Shown here piece after piece: positions 33,498 to 46,000 of a stretch of 64,000 nt of DNA; positions within the stretch are counted from its first letter, which is position 1, and each line of letters begins with the position of its first letter. This DNA comes from an uncultured Eubacteriales bacterium (GTDB lineage: Bacteria; Bacillota; Clostridia; Christensenellales; DTU072). The position numbers and the translations under genes are program-made. The stretch lies in the NCBI GenBank assembly GCA_949292905.1, contig CASFAV010000011.1, positions 1-64,000 of the forward strand, in the 5' to 3' direction. The notes below the pieces were generated by a model that was not told the DNA's origin, ran no database searches, and was given only the letters and a program-made list of their open reading frames with translations.

Positions 33498-34316
33498 CTA
33501 CGCGGCGCTGAGCGCGCGCAAAGCGAACGCGCCCGACGTGACGATATATCTCATGGCAGCCACGAGCTCGTCGGAATGATTGTCCATGACCACCGCTTCC
33601 GCGCCAAGGAAAACGGGCTCCACGAGTCCGAGCAGAGCTTCGAGAAGCTTCGCGTCCGCTTTGACGGAATACAGATATTCCTTCGTCGCGTACAGACTGT
33701 TGCGTACCGCGGTGACCGCGTTGAGCGTGTCCGCGGCGGAAGCTTCGTTGGCGGCGTAATCCGCAGAGCGTGCCGACAATTCCTCGAGCGCCGCCGTAAC
33801 GTCCCCGACCGCCCTGTCTATCACCGCGTCGTCGGAGGACGCGTCGTACAGCTTACCGAAGTCCGCCCGAACTTCGTATATGAAGGTCCCTTCGTTCTTG
33901 TCGGACACCGCCTTTGCCTCGTCTTCGGATAAATATGTTGCTAAAGCTACAAAATATACGCCGCCGTCCTCGTAGATATACCCCGCGCCGCCTCCGGCGC
34001 GTATAACTGTAGCTTGAACTACAGCTTCGCGTTCGTCGGAATATTCCCCCACCGCCACAACATAATATTCGCACACGTCTTTATCCTTAAAAGCGTCGGT
34101 TATCGCGGCGATTATTTTTTCGCCGCTCCACACGTTGGCGAGTATCAGCGCGACGACGAGGCAGAGGAATATCGTTACGACGATCACGACTTCTATCCGC
34201 ACCCCTCTTCCTGCTCCCCGCGTCTTAACGGAAGAGTTACCCGCGCCGCGATACTTGTCGTCGCCCGCGCGTTTTTCCCGCTTGTCGCGTCTGAAATAAT
34301 ACGGAGAATAATCCAT
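33498..34316 (-). CDS. SPOR-like single-pass membrane protein
   Basis: This 272-residue protein has a charged cytoplasmic N-terminus of about 45 residues (MDYSPYYFRRDKREKRAGDDKYRG), a membrane helix (VVIVVTIFLCLVVALILANV, about 46-65) and an extracellular SPOR-like domain (CEYYVVAVGEYSDEREAVVQA...GAGYIYEDGGVYFVALATYLSEDEAKAV). A helical C-terminal domain follows. SPOR domains bind denuded peptidoglycan at division sites, so a role in division or sporulation is likely. No convincing ribosome binding site precedes the ATG. Confidence 0.75.
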   Translation of the reverse strand: MDYSPYYFRRDKREKRAGDDKYRGAGNSSVKTRGAGRGVRIEVVIVVTIFLCLVVALILANVWSGEKIIAAITDAFKDKDVCEYYVVAVGEYSDEREAVVQATVIRAGGGAGYIYEDGGVYFVALATYLSEDEAKAVSDKNEGTFIYEVRADFGKLYDASSDDAVIDRAVGDVTAALEELSARSADYAANEASAADTLNAVTAVRNSLYATKEYLYSVKADAKLLEALLGLVEPVFLGAEAVVMDNHSDELVAAMRYIVTSGAFALRALSAA

Positions 34317-34417
34317 ATATATTTTTTATGCGCGCCCGTTCGAGGTTATTCGCCTTAATGCGCCCGCACCTTTCCTTTTACGCGCGCGCGCCGCCGCACG
34401 ATCTTTTCGCTTGCAAT

Positions 34418-34443
34418 AAAAAAGGACGGTAGTCCGTCCTTTT
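34418..34443. terminator. Bidirectional terminator after the dCMP deaminase gene
   Basis: AAGGACGG and CCGTCCTT form an eight-pair stem around TAGT, with six A on one side and TTTT on the other. It ends the dCMP deaminase transcript before the SPOR gene. Confidence 0.8.
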
Positions 34444-34473
34444 CACGTATCTATACTTATTCCCCGAAACGGA

Positions 34474-34929
34474 TCATTTCAGGTCCGAGAACTTGACGAG
34501 CTCCACTCCGGATTCCTTAAAGAGCTCGAGGCTGAAATCGTCGGGATAGCCCGCGTCGTAGACCACCCTCTTTATGCCGCTGTTGATTATCATCCTGCTG
34601 CATATACTGCAGGGCTGGTGCGTACAGTACAGCGTCGCCCCTTCGAGCGAAAGCCCCAGCTTCGCCGCCTGAATTATCGCGTTCTGCTCCGCATGTACCG
34701 CATAACACATTTCCTGCCGCGTTCCGGAGGGTATTCCGAGCTTCTCGCGCAGACATTCGCCGCGCTCTTTACAGCTCGCGATACCGCTCGAAGCTCCGTT
34801 ATAGCCCGTGGTGAGTATTCGCTTATCCCTTACTACGACTGCGCCTACCTGCCTGTTCTGTTTATAGCAGGAGCTCCAGTCCGAAACAAGCTTCGCCATT
34901 TGCATGAATCTTTCGTCCCATTTATCCAT
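34474..34929 (-). CDS. dCMP deaminase (ComEB-like)
   Basis: This 151-residue zinc deaminase converts dCMP to dUMP for thymidylate synthesis. The catalytic zinc motif is complete: HAE at 79-81, with the Cys ligands in PCSIC (107 and 110). TGYNGASSG near residue 41 and an additional CKERGECLR Cys-containing insertion match the ComEB/dCMP deaminase group. It is a stand-alone gene with its own promoter and terminator. The family is distinguished from cytidine deaminase by the length and the YNG motif. Confidence 0.92.
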   Translation of the reverse strand: MDKWDERFMQMAKLVSDWSSCYKQNRQVGAVVVRDKRILTTGYNGASSGIASCKERGECLREKLGIPSGTRQEMCYAVHAEQNAIIQAAKLGLSLEGATLYCTHQPCSICSRMIINSGIKRVVYDAGYPDDFSLELFKESGVELVKFSDLK

Positions 34930-34966
34930 TTCCCTGTGTGCCTCCGCTCTTTATTGACCGATATTC

Positions 34967-34995
34967 AGCATACCATATTTAACGCGATATTTCAA
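34967..34995 (-). promoter_or_regulatory. Promoter of the dCMP deaminase gene
   Basis: On the minus strand TTGAAA (34995-34990) and TATGCT (34972-34967) are 17 bases apart. GCGGAGG lies ahead of the start codon. It is divergent from the groE promoter. Confidence 0.5.
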
Positions 34996-35029
34996 CAAAA
35001 TTTTTTTTCGAAAATCCTCACTCTACCGC

Positions 35030-35058
35030 TTGCAATCCGCATAACGCTATGCTATAAT
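35030..35058 (+). promoter_or_regulatory. Promoter of groESL
   Basis: TTGCAA (35030-35035) and TATAAT (35053-35058) are 17 bases apart. Transcription should start near 35065, right at the CIRCE-like inverted repeat. Confidence 0.8.
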
Positions 35059-35066
35059 GCACATTG

Positions 35067-35093
35067 TTGGCAGTCATATACTGAGACTGCTAA
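35067..35093 (+). promoter_or_regulatory. Variant CIRCE (HrcA operator) of groESL
   Basis: TTGGCAGTC-N9-GACTGCTAA lies between the promoter and groES. The canonical CIRCE is TTAGCACTC-N9-GAGTGCTAA. The spacing is exact and two of the three differences are symmetric (C to G in the left arm, G to C in the right), so the palindrome is kept. This fits an HrcA with altered specificity. Confidence 0.75.
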
Positions 35094-35123
35094 ATACAGA
35101 AACGATCAAGGAGGCGTACATAT

Positions 35124-35408
35124 ATGAAACTAGTACCGCTGTTCGACAGAATAGTTATACAGCACATCGAAACCAACGAAACCACCGCGAGCGGGATAAT
35201 ACTTCCGAGCTCCGCGAAAGAGAAGCCGCAGATGGCTAAAATAATCGCCGTAGGCGAAGGCGGCGTCGTCGACGGCAAGGAGATCAAGATCATCGTCAAG
35301 CCCGGCGACGTTATCCTTTACAGCAAATACGCGGGCTCCGAATTCAAGATCGAAGGCGAAGAATACGTTATCATCCGTCAGAGCGACATACTGGCGAAAG
35401 TGGAGTAA
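35124..35408 (+). CDS. groES: Co-chaperonin GroES
   Basis: This 94-residue GroES caps the GroEL chamber. The typical LxPLFDRIVI start (MKLVPLFDRIVIQ), the mobile loop (ETNETTASGIILPSSAKEKPQMA) and the KPGDVILYSKYAGSEFKIEGEEYVIIRQSDILAKVE ending are all present. AGGAGG precedes the ATG and groEL follows after 26 bases in the standard groES-groEL order, regulated through the CIRCE-like element. Confidence 0.97.
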   Translation: MKLVPLFDRIVIQHIETNETTASGIILPSSAKEKPQMAKIIAVGEGGVVDGKEIKIIVKPGDVILYSKYAGSEFKIEGEEYVIIRQSDILAKVE

Positions 35409-35422
35409 TTCAAGGTAAATAA

Positions 35423-37054
<1,632 letters not shown>

Positions 37055-37083
37055 ACCGCATACCGCGTAAACTTTCAAAAGAT

Positions 37084-37116
37084 AACGGCGTTCCTTCGGG
37101 AACGCCGTTTTTTTAA
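37084..37116 (+). terminator. Terminator of groESL
   Basis: AACGGCGTTCC and GGAACGCCGTT form an 11-pair stem with a TTCG tetraloop followed by TTTTTTAA. The opposite strand could also serve the LRR lipoprotein gene that converges from the right. Confidence 0.92.
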
Positions 37117-37176
37117 TATTTCCTTCAGTCGTTCAATATCTTTACCGCTTCGCGGTTTCGGTAAACGGCGCGCTTT

Positions 37177-39975
37177 TCACGAATAAACACCGAGATTCGT
37201 CAGCATCGACGCCCAGCCGCTCGTATAAGTTTTGTATTTTGTCTTAAATGCGTTCCAACCCGTTTCGTCGACGTAATTATCTATCGTGTTCGTGCCGAAA
37301 ACGTATACGGTTTTCACGTTGTTGCAGGAAAGGAACGGGAATATCGACCAATCCATATAAGGCGTTGTCCTCTCGATATATATAGTAAGTTCCTCGGTCT
37401 GATTCTGGAAAGCGGAATTCCCGAGCGAAACGACGTTCTTGCTTATGATGAGCGTTTTGAGCGCGGACTGCGAGAATGCGCTCGAACCTATCGTGAGGTT
37501 GTCGCCCTTATCGAGCACCACGGTAGTCAGTTTCGTGCACAGATGGAACGCCTGCGCCCCTATCGCGGTCAACGCCGAATTGGAATAGAACTCCTCGATC
37601 GCCGTTGCGTAGAAGGCGTAATCGCCTATTTCTTTCAACGAAATGTCGCTTATATTGTGCGCGCCGAGCGCCGTCCCGTCGTGCGTCCAGTTGACTTTCG
37701 TGAGAGCGGCATTGATGTAGAAAGCGTACGCTTCGATATACTGCACCGTATCGGGAAGGCTTATCTCGCTTACTTCGGGAAGGAGCGCGTAGCCGCCTAT
37801 CCTCGTCACCGTGTATTTTTTCTCGTTATCGCCGCTTCCCACGGTAAACCACGGATCTATCGTTACCGAAGCTTCGCGGGATTTGATGAAGCTTATCCTT
37901 ACGTTCGTCGAGTTCGGATCGTATTCGCCGTTCTCGTTCACGGGCTCGTAGCAGAATGCGTCCGTCTGATATTCGTACGCGCACATGAGGTCGGTAGCGC
38001 TACGCGAAAAATCGGTAAGTACGTAATTACCCACCTTATAGCTCCAATTCTTGTCCGAACGGAACCTCGCGAGCATATCGGCGTACACGTAAATGCGCGC
38101 GTAGCGCGTAAGAGTGGTCGTCGTCGGCACGCTGTAAGCGGGCAGGAAGCGCGTAAGCAGATTTATGGTGCGGATATTCAGATTGCCCCAGAAAGGATCC
38201 TTGCCGTAATACGAAGAAAGATTATATATCGTGATATCGCTGAATTCCGTTTCCTGGAAGCACCAGTCTCCGAGCGTTTTGAGTTTACTTTCGGTAGGGA
38301 ACGAAACGCTTTGCAAAGAAACGTTCGCGAACGCCTGCATACCTATCGTTTCGAGAGAAGCGGGGAAGCGTTGCGAAGTATAATTCGTCATTCCCGATGC
38401 GGAAGCGAAAGCCAAAGCCCCTATCCATTTAAGTCCTTCGCCGAGATATACGCCTGTGGGATAGGTCTGACTCTGATCGTAAGGTTTAAGCGAAGTGCAG
38501 TTATAGAACATATAATCGGTGATGACGGGAAGTCCGCCGTCGGCGGCAACTATGACCTGCGAGCCCGAAGTCGTGAACGTAAAGCCCGTAAACACGGTAG
38601 TCAGCGAGGTGCTTCCGGAGAACACCCCTTCGCCTATCGAATAGCCCGAATAATCGTAATAGCCTTCGTCATCCTTATTTTCGGTTATAACGGATATATC
38701 CGAAGAGATCGCGGAGCCTTTCTCGAAAAGCACTTTGACGAAAAGCGATTCGCTGAAGGCGTATTTACCTATTTTCGTCACGCCGGCGGGGATGATGACT
38801 GTTCTGTCGAGACCGTTGTCGTAGAGATAATTGTCGCGACCGGGAATATATATCCTCGTGACGTCGAAGCCGGAGCGGCGGAAAGCGTAATCGCCTATTT
38901 CCTTCAACGTAGACGGCAGCGAGGCCACGCGCTCCGCGGAATTCCTGTTGCCTCTCCCGAGGTAGATCGTGCCGCAATCCTGGAATGCCGCCCTGCCGAT
39001 CACCTCCACGCTTCCGAGATCGATCATCATGTTCACGCAGTTCTGGAAGGCGCCCTCGTCTATCGTTTTCACGCTTGCGGGAAGCACGAAGCTCTTGTTG
39101 CTGCCCACGCTGCTGAAAGCGTAACGCCCTATCGTCGTAACGGGCAGCCCGTCTATTTCCGAGGGGATAATTATCTCGAAAGAAGTGGCTTTGCCTTCGT
39201 CGGTAAGTCCCGTTACGGTCACCGACTCACCGTCGGAAGAATACTTCACGGCGCGCGCATAGCGTGCGTAAACGGTCAGATCGGAATAATACAGATAATT
39301 CTTGTTGGCTTCGAATTTTTCTCCGCCTTCGGGCTCGGTGTACCAGCCGGCGAAAATATATCCTTCAACGCCGTACTGTCCTTCCGAGGTGCCGTTCATA
39401 TCGTTATCGAGGGGAGCGCTCGGCGCGGCGCCGTAAGAAACGCTGACTTCCTGCGTGCTCGCCGCGCCGTCGGGAAGATTGCTCGCGCTCATATCGAAAA
39501 CGACGGTGAACGTGGGATTCACTCTCACCCTGACGGTATTGTCCGTAGTTATCGACAGCGTTCTCGCTTCGCTCCCGACGGAATATTTCACTTCGCTGAC
39601 CGTTACGGTGAATTCTCCCTCTTTGAGCGCCGTCTTCTGATCGCGAAGATATATCGTGTTGTTGTCCGAACCGCTACCGAAATCCTTCGCGGTTATCTCC
39701 TCGTCGTTGACGACTATAGAATTCACGGTATATCCCGCGGCGTTGTTGAGATTTATCTCGACGTCGTAATTCTCGGTGATGTTGTTGGATACCTGCAGGC
39801 AGACGTCGCCTTCGGAATCCTCGTTCAATCCGTTCAACGCGGGTATCACTCTCACGCTGTGGAAAGTGAGCTTCGCCGAATTGACGTCCCCTCCGCCGGA
39901 ACCGCCGCCGCAACCTGCAAGCGCTAAACATACCGCCGCGAGCATTATTACGGTTATCAAAAGGATTTTCTTCAT
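37177..39975 (-). CDS. BspA-like LRR lipoprotein with InlB-type repeat
   Basis: This 932-residue protein is a lipoprotein (MKKILLITVIMLAAVCLALAGC; Cys at 21, followed by GGGSGGGD). After a beta-rich N-terminal domain there is an InlB/Listeria-Bacteroides-type repeat near 158-245 (FTVVFDMSASNLP...GYIFAGWYTEPEGG...LTVYARY). BspA-type leucine-rich repeats follow to the C-terminus (for example ITIGSSAFSQSALKTLIISKN). It has no membrane anchor other than the lipid. The start at 39975 was chosen for the AAGGAAG before it and because the signal peptide fits; a longer frame opens at 40005. It is the last gene of an operon with the MBG protein. Confidence 0.88.
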   Translation of the reverse strand: MKKILLITVIMLAAVCLALAGCGGGSGGGDVNSAKLTFHSVRVIPALNGLNEDSEGDVCLQVSNNITENYDVEINLNNAAGYTVNSIVVNDEEITAKDFGSGSDNNTIYLRDQKTALKEGEFTVTVSEVKYSVGSEARTLSITTDNTVRVRVNPTFTVVFDMSASNLPDGAASTQEVSVSYGAAPSAPLDNDMNGTSEGQYGVEGYIFAGWYTEPEGGEKFEANKNYLYYSDLTVYARYARAVKYSSDGESVTVTGLTDEGKATSFEIIIPSEIDGLPVTTIGRYAFSSVGSNKSFVLPASVKTIDEGAFQNCVNMMIDLGSVEVIGRAAFQDCGTIYLGRGNRNSAERVASLPSTLKEIGDYAFRRSGFDVTRIYIPGRDNYLYDNGLDRTVIIPAGVTKIGKYAFSESLFVKVLFEKGSAISSDISVITENKDDEGYYDYSGYSIGEGVFSGSTSLTTVFTGFTFTTSGSQVIVAADGGLPVITDYMFYNCTSLKPYDQSQTYPTGVYLGEGLKWIGALAFASASGMTNYTSQRFPASLETIGMQAFANVSLQSVSFPTESKLKTLGDWCFQETEFSDITIYNLSSYYGKDPFWGNLNIRTINLLTRFLPAYSVPTTTTLTRYARIYVYADMLARFRSDKNWSYKVGNYVLTDFSRSATDLMCAYEYQTDAFCYEPVNENGEYDPNSTNVRISFIKSREASVTIDPWFTVGSGDNEKKYTVTRIGGYALLPEVSEISLPDTVQYIEAYAFYINAALTKVNWTHDGTALGAHNISDISLKEIGDYAFYATAIEEFYSNSALTAIGAQAFHLCTKLTTVVLDKGDNLTIGSSAFSQSALKTLIISKNVVSLGNSAFQNQTEELTIYIERTTPYMDWSIFPFLSCNNVKTVYVFGTNTIDNYVDETGWNAFKTKYKTYTSGWASMLTNLGVYS

Positions 39976-40018
39976 ATTTTCTTCCTTGAGGCTCCCCATT
40001 TGCACGTTTAGGTTGCCT

Positions 40019-43000
40019 TTAATTGGAATTTGCTTCTCCGCTTTTATCTTTTTTCTTTTTGACGGCGACTATGACTATAGCCGCGACCGCGCCGATCAGG
40101 AGTACGCCGCCCGCAACGGATCCGCCTATTATCCACTTCTTTTTAGCTTCCTCGCTCATCGTCACGTTGACGCCGCCGGAGCCGTTACCGCCTGAGCCCG
40201 GCGTTCCGGCCGAGCCGCCGTCGCCATTGTCTTCGTCTCCGGGTTCGTCCGGCTCGTCGGGTTCGTCGGGCGTTTCGCTTACGGGGTCCGTTATCGTCAG
40301 ATCGATATATCGAGTAATTAGCGCTTCCGTACCGAGCCGTATCTCTATCTTAAGTTTTCCCGAAGCTCCGACCGTGTACTCCTCGCCCGTGACGGCGACG
40401 CCGTTCACGTACATATAGACCGCTCCCGCGAGTTCTTCGGGTATGCTCGCTTTGATGACGTAAGAATGTAACGCCGTAACGGATTCGGTGATCTCCGGCG
40501 CTATTGCGTCTATATCGGTCTCGGTATCCGAGGACGGATCTTTACCCGTAATGTCGAAAGCGTTCTCTATATCGACGTACGAGGTGATGACGTAAGGAAT
40601 ATTTTTCACGACCGTGAAGTTCGAAGAAGCCGGCGTGAAAATTATCGAATAAGTGTATCTTCCGTACACGAGCGTTTGCTTTGGGGTACGCTCCGTAAAG
40701 TCGAACGTGCCCTCCGCTTTCACGTCCCCGAAATACGCTTCCGCTCCCGTTATGTCCGCCGAGGTCAGTACGTGTCTCGCTATGTATGGTACGGGTTCGC
40801 TTTCGCTCACCCGTATCTCGGGAGTAGCCGCGCTTATACTCACTTTCACCGTGAAAGCTTTGGGAAGATACCCTTCCGCCTTCAACGTGACCGTAACGGT
40901 ATATTCGCCCGCGTCCACGGGGCGCGAGGAGTATTCTACGGTGACTTCCGCATCCGCGGGCAAACCGCTTACCGGTATCTCCGCGGGAAGCCCCGTATAA
41001 GTCGCAGTCACGTCGTTCACCTTCGTTTCTTCGGGGAAGGTATGGTAATCCACGGTAAGTTCCTCGGCTTCGTCGTTCGCTTTTTCGGCGACATAATCGG
41101 CGTAAAGCTTATCTCCGTCGAGCACCTTGATATCCGCGAATACCGCGAACGTAGCGGGCGCGGAGGAATCGAAGCCGGGAACCGAGTAAGCGATATTGAG
41201 CGTATCCGTAGCGAAGGGCGCGTATCCTTCGACGTAATTTACGGAGAACGTATCCGGTACGCCCGCGCCGAGATAAACGGTTGCGGGCATTATCTCGTAT
41301 ATGACCGTCGCGCGAAGTATCGTCACCGTAAACTCTTTCAGCTCGGGTTTAACGTAATAACAGTTCACTTTGTTCCCGTCCGGCGTTTCGAACAGATAGA
41401 CGGCTTCGGCGGTGAGCGTGTAGACGCCCGCGTGTTTCGGTACGTCCGAATACGAGATATTCACTTCAAGACCGTCCACCAAAGAACCTTTGTCTACGTA
41501 ATTCAAGTCGAACGAAGCGGGCGTAACGAGCGCCTCGCCGTTATAAACGTATTCCGCCTCGAAGCCGATGATTTCGCCGTTTTGCGTTTCGGTCACCTTG
41601 CTCCAGTCGAAAGAAACTTCGCGGGGCTTGATCTTGACCGCTTTCGAAGCGTTCACGACGGTGAAACGCACCGCTTCCACTCCGTCCACGGTAAGCGGCG
41701 CCGCAGAGATCACGTCGTATTCGTACGGTGCAGGAAACGATTCGATCGTATCGATATAGTAAACGACGTTTTCCGTCCTCGACGCGCCGCCGAGCGCGAA
41801 TTCGGTAGCCAATGTAATATCGGGATGGTTATTACCGCCCTTTTTGTACAATTCGCCGTAAACGTATTCGATCTGCGTCTTATCCGAAAAATCTATCGTC
41901 ACTTCGGCGGCTTTTATCGTGAATTTCTTCTCCGCGCTTACGCCCGAATCGAATATGTAATTAGGGTTGAGCGAAGTGACCGTAACTATGTATTCTGCGG
42001 GTAATTCCGCACTTTCGGCGCATTTAGCGCCGAACGAAACCACGTCGCCCGCTATGACGCCTTCCGTCGCGAGTGCGTTCACCATATCCGCTATTTCGGC
42101 TTCCGAGTACGGCGCGCCTTTATACTCAACGCTCGCAAGCTCCGAAACGAAGGATACCGTGAGCGGAGATATTTCGAAGGATACCGCCGTTGCGCTCTTC
42201 CACGCGGTGTAATTCGTCGTCGTGGGCGTAAGCTCCAAAGTTATGTCTTCGATACGCGCCGCGTTTTTGAAAGATAACGCTTCTGCGCTTTCGTAGCGCC
42301 GTTTGACGCCCGCTTCGTCGGTAAGCGTATACGAGTATTTGATAACGTATGCGGCTCCCTTGCCCAATTCGGCGGGATTCAGCGCTATCACGAATTCGCT
42401 ACCGTCATATTCGCGGCTCATCCCGTCCGTAAGTATGACCGACGAGCCCGAATGAGTAACGTACAGTCCGCTCAGCACCGTTTCCTTGGGCTCGATGTAG
42501 AATTCGAAAGTTTCTTCGTAACCGTAGAATTCGTCGGTTTCGGAAATTTTCAGCTCCACGCAATAAGCGTTGACGTACTCGCCGTTATTTTTGGCGTTAG
42601 CGTCGGCGGGCACGCCCGTGAAAGGCGTTTTCACGCCGCCCGAAAGAATATAATACTTCGGATACCCTTCGTCGAATACGAAGCTCGCGCCGTTGAAATC
42701 GAGTACGACGGGCTCGCCCGTATACACGTAGGTATCCTTCATATTGACCGTGTAACTGCGCTTGCCCACCGTAAGGAAGGCATCTTTTGCCGATACGGTC
42801 AGTCGGTAATTCCCCTTCAAGTTGCTTTCGCCGAGAAGTTTAAGCGTTATCGGAAGCACCGAGCCCGCTTTGGTCACGTTTTTGACGTAACCGCTCCCTA
42901 TCGAATAATCCGCGCCCGCCGCAAGGTTGGCGAGATAATCCTCAACTTCCGCGCCGCCGTCGGTGCGGTAAGCCTTGAGCGTATACGTTGCGTCGGCGCC

Positions 43001-46000
43001 GTAATTCACATATGCGTCTTCCGCTTCGAGAGTCACGCCGAGCGGCTCCACGGTAAGCGTGACGGCTGAGAGCGTGACGGAATTGTAATTGCCGCTCGAG
43101 ATCTCCACCAAAGCTCCGAGTCCCGCGTACGTCCCCGCGTTCACGAAAGCGAAAGGAGCGTCCGACTGCTCGCCGGTATTGTAATAAGTCACCGTGAACG
43201 TGTAAGTTTTATTGTCGCCGGAAGCAAGTTTTATTTTGGAAGTATCCAAAACGACGGAATGGCTCTTACCGTCGTAAACGACGGAAAGATCTTCGAATCC
43301 GCAAGCGGAAAGATCCATATCCGCTTTCACCACTTCGAGCGTTACGGGATTACCGGCAGTCAATATGTAATTTGCATTGACTTCGGCGTTTAATATCTTT
43401 ACTTTCACCTCGTAATTGCCCACGCCGCTTCCCGCAACGTACGCCGTCTCGTACGAGAGTCCGCCGGAGAACATCGCCGTAGTGGCCTCCACGCCCAATT
43501 CGCTGTTGTAGCTTACCGACGGAAGTTTATCGTAATACTTGACGGTATCCTGCTGAAGATACGGAGACACCGCTATCGTTCTGCGCGCCACGTAGAAATC
43601 GAATTCGCGCGTATAGATCTCGTAATTCGGCACGATCGCCGTAAGTCTTATGCGGTAAATGCCCGCCTGTACGAAAGAGGAAGGTTTCGTGCCCGCTACG
43701 CCGTCGTAACGCGTGAAAGAGAGTATTTCATAAGAATACGTTACCCCGTAATGCACGAAATTTTCTATCGAAAAATTATTCTGCGCCACTTCCACGGGCT
43801 CGCCGCTGTAAACAGGCGCTTCCGATTCGTTCAATCCTCCCTTCGCGGAAGCGACGGCATAGCCGTCGAGAGCGAGCGTGCCCTCCGTGACCTTATAGTC
43901 GAAAACAAGCGTTACCGCCGTGGAAAAGGTCGTGGAAGGAATGTTGACGGTAAGCGAATAATCGCCTATCTCGTACAGTATCGCATCGTCGTACGCTTCT
44001 CCGCGGAAGGTGATCTCCGAGACTATGCCCTCGTAGCCGAGCGGGTCTGTACTGGTCGAGGGGCGGGTAAATCCGAGCGCCTCGAAAGAGCTTCCGAGAG
44101 AAGCGAGCGCGAGGTCGCCGTACATGTCGTAAACGCTTATCCCGTAAGGTACCGCGGTGTAGCCGAAATAAGCTGCGAGCGCGTTCGAAGCGTCGAGAGT
44201 GACCTCGCCGCTCACCCAAAGATACTTATGCGCTATCCTGAAGCGGAACGTCGTCCCGCCCGCAGTGCCGAGGTTGTCTTCGATCAACGCTTTTTCGCCC
44301 GAAGCGGTCACGGAATACCACGAATACCTGACGGGAGAGCCGTCGGTCTGCTCGATATAATCGAAAAGTTCGTCGGGAATAAATGAATTGACTATGTCCT
44401 CGAATACCGTCGTGGGAAGAGTGCTCACGCCCTCCGGAAGTTTATAGTAATAGCCGTCGCTGCTTTCTACGATATCCGTAACGTTTCCGGCAAATATCTC
44501 GTCGGACGCGGGACGCCCCTCGAGCTTATTTTCCGCGGAATAAGCTATGCTGCCGTATTTACGTTCCACCGAAGTCAACGCGGGCGCTATGCAGGTCACG
44601 CCTTTGTACGTAACGTTATCCTCCGGGAAAACGAGCACGGGGACGTCGCTCTCCGCGCCGCCGAGGAAACCCCAACCCGTCGCGCTTGCGAATTTCCAGC
44701 CCGTCGAATACAACGGCGCGCCGTCTTTATATTTGTCGGAAGCGTTCACTTTGACGAGAGAGGAAATATCGGTATCCTTGGATACGGTTATCTCCCCTGC
44801 TCCGTTTACCGAAACACTTTTCACGATAGCGGAAGCATTCCAGCTTTCTTCCGCCTCCACGGAAGCGTTGTAACAATATTCCGCTTTGGCTCCGGACTCG
44901 GCGAAGAAATTGCCGCCGTAGTTGCGCGTATAGCTTACCGTGCCGTATGAGATATTCGCGACTCCCCCTCCCGTTCTCACGGTGGAGCGTGTTACAGTGC
45001 CGTTGTTTATGCCTACAGCGCGACCCGCGCCGCCTGCGTAAACGTATTCTATGATACCGTTGTTGGTTTCGGAAACGAGCCCGTTCGAGCCGTTGCCGAT
45101 AACGTTGAGCGAAGTCACCCTGCCGCCCGCGGCTACGGTCCCGATGAGCGCGCCCGCAAGCGCTGACACGGTCTTGCCGTTACCGTCCAGAGTTCCTTCG
45201 AGTTCGGTGACGAACGCGCCTCTCTCGGGACAGTATCCCGCGAGATCGGATACGTACAGATTTATATCGGCGGTAAGCAGGAAATACCTGTCCTGTTTGT
45301 CGTAGCCGTCTATCGCGAGCAGATCGGATACGTTCTTTATTAGATACGGGGATTCCTTCGTTCCCTCTCCCTGAAGCGTTTCGGAAGCGGTATACGCCCC
45401 CGTGTCCGTACCGCCTATCGTCGAATAATCCGCGTCGTGAGAAGTGAGTGCGGAATTCCCCGTATTGTAGGCGTTGAGGAAGCCGTAACGCGTAACCGAG
45501 TAATAGCCGCCGCTTACGGCTTCTTCGAGCGCGGCGTTTTCTTCCGACGTAAGCGCTACGTTGTAACAATTTATATATGCCGTCTGCGCGGCTCTGGGTT
45601 TGACGTCCGAAACGGAGTAATAATCGATATACCACTTCAAAAGAGCGTAATCGCTTACGCCGCCTGCCGCGGCGTTCGCGTCGTCAGGCTCGGTCACGTT
45701 GCCGTCGGTAAAGAATATCGCGGCTTTCTGTCCGCTAAGTCCGTAACAGCCGCTTATTTCGTATAAAGGCGTATAGCCCGCGACGGTGTATTCTTCGGGT
45801 ATAAGCCCTGCGGCTTCGGAGCCGCTCGCCGTAGCGGCGTAAGCCGCACCGTCGCTTCCTTCAAGCGTTACCGCGGTAACGCAATCCCTGATCGCACCGA
45901 AATTGTATACGGCGATGCCCGCCGCCGTAAGACCGTTCACGGCTCCGGTAACGCTCACGTTCTCCACTACGCCGTAATTGAATACGGTAAGCACCGCGAC

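Noticed and set aside
37543..39927. A 794-codon plus-strand frame antisense to the LRR lipoprotein
   Set aside because: Composition is biased to Arg, Tyr, His and Val, with no recognisable domain and no initiation signals. The minus-strand LRR repeats explain it.
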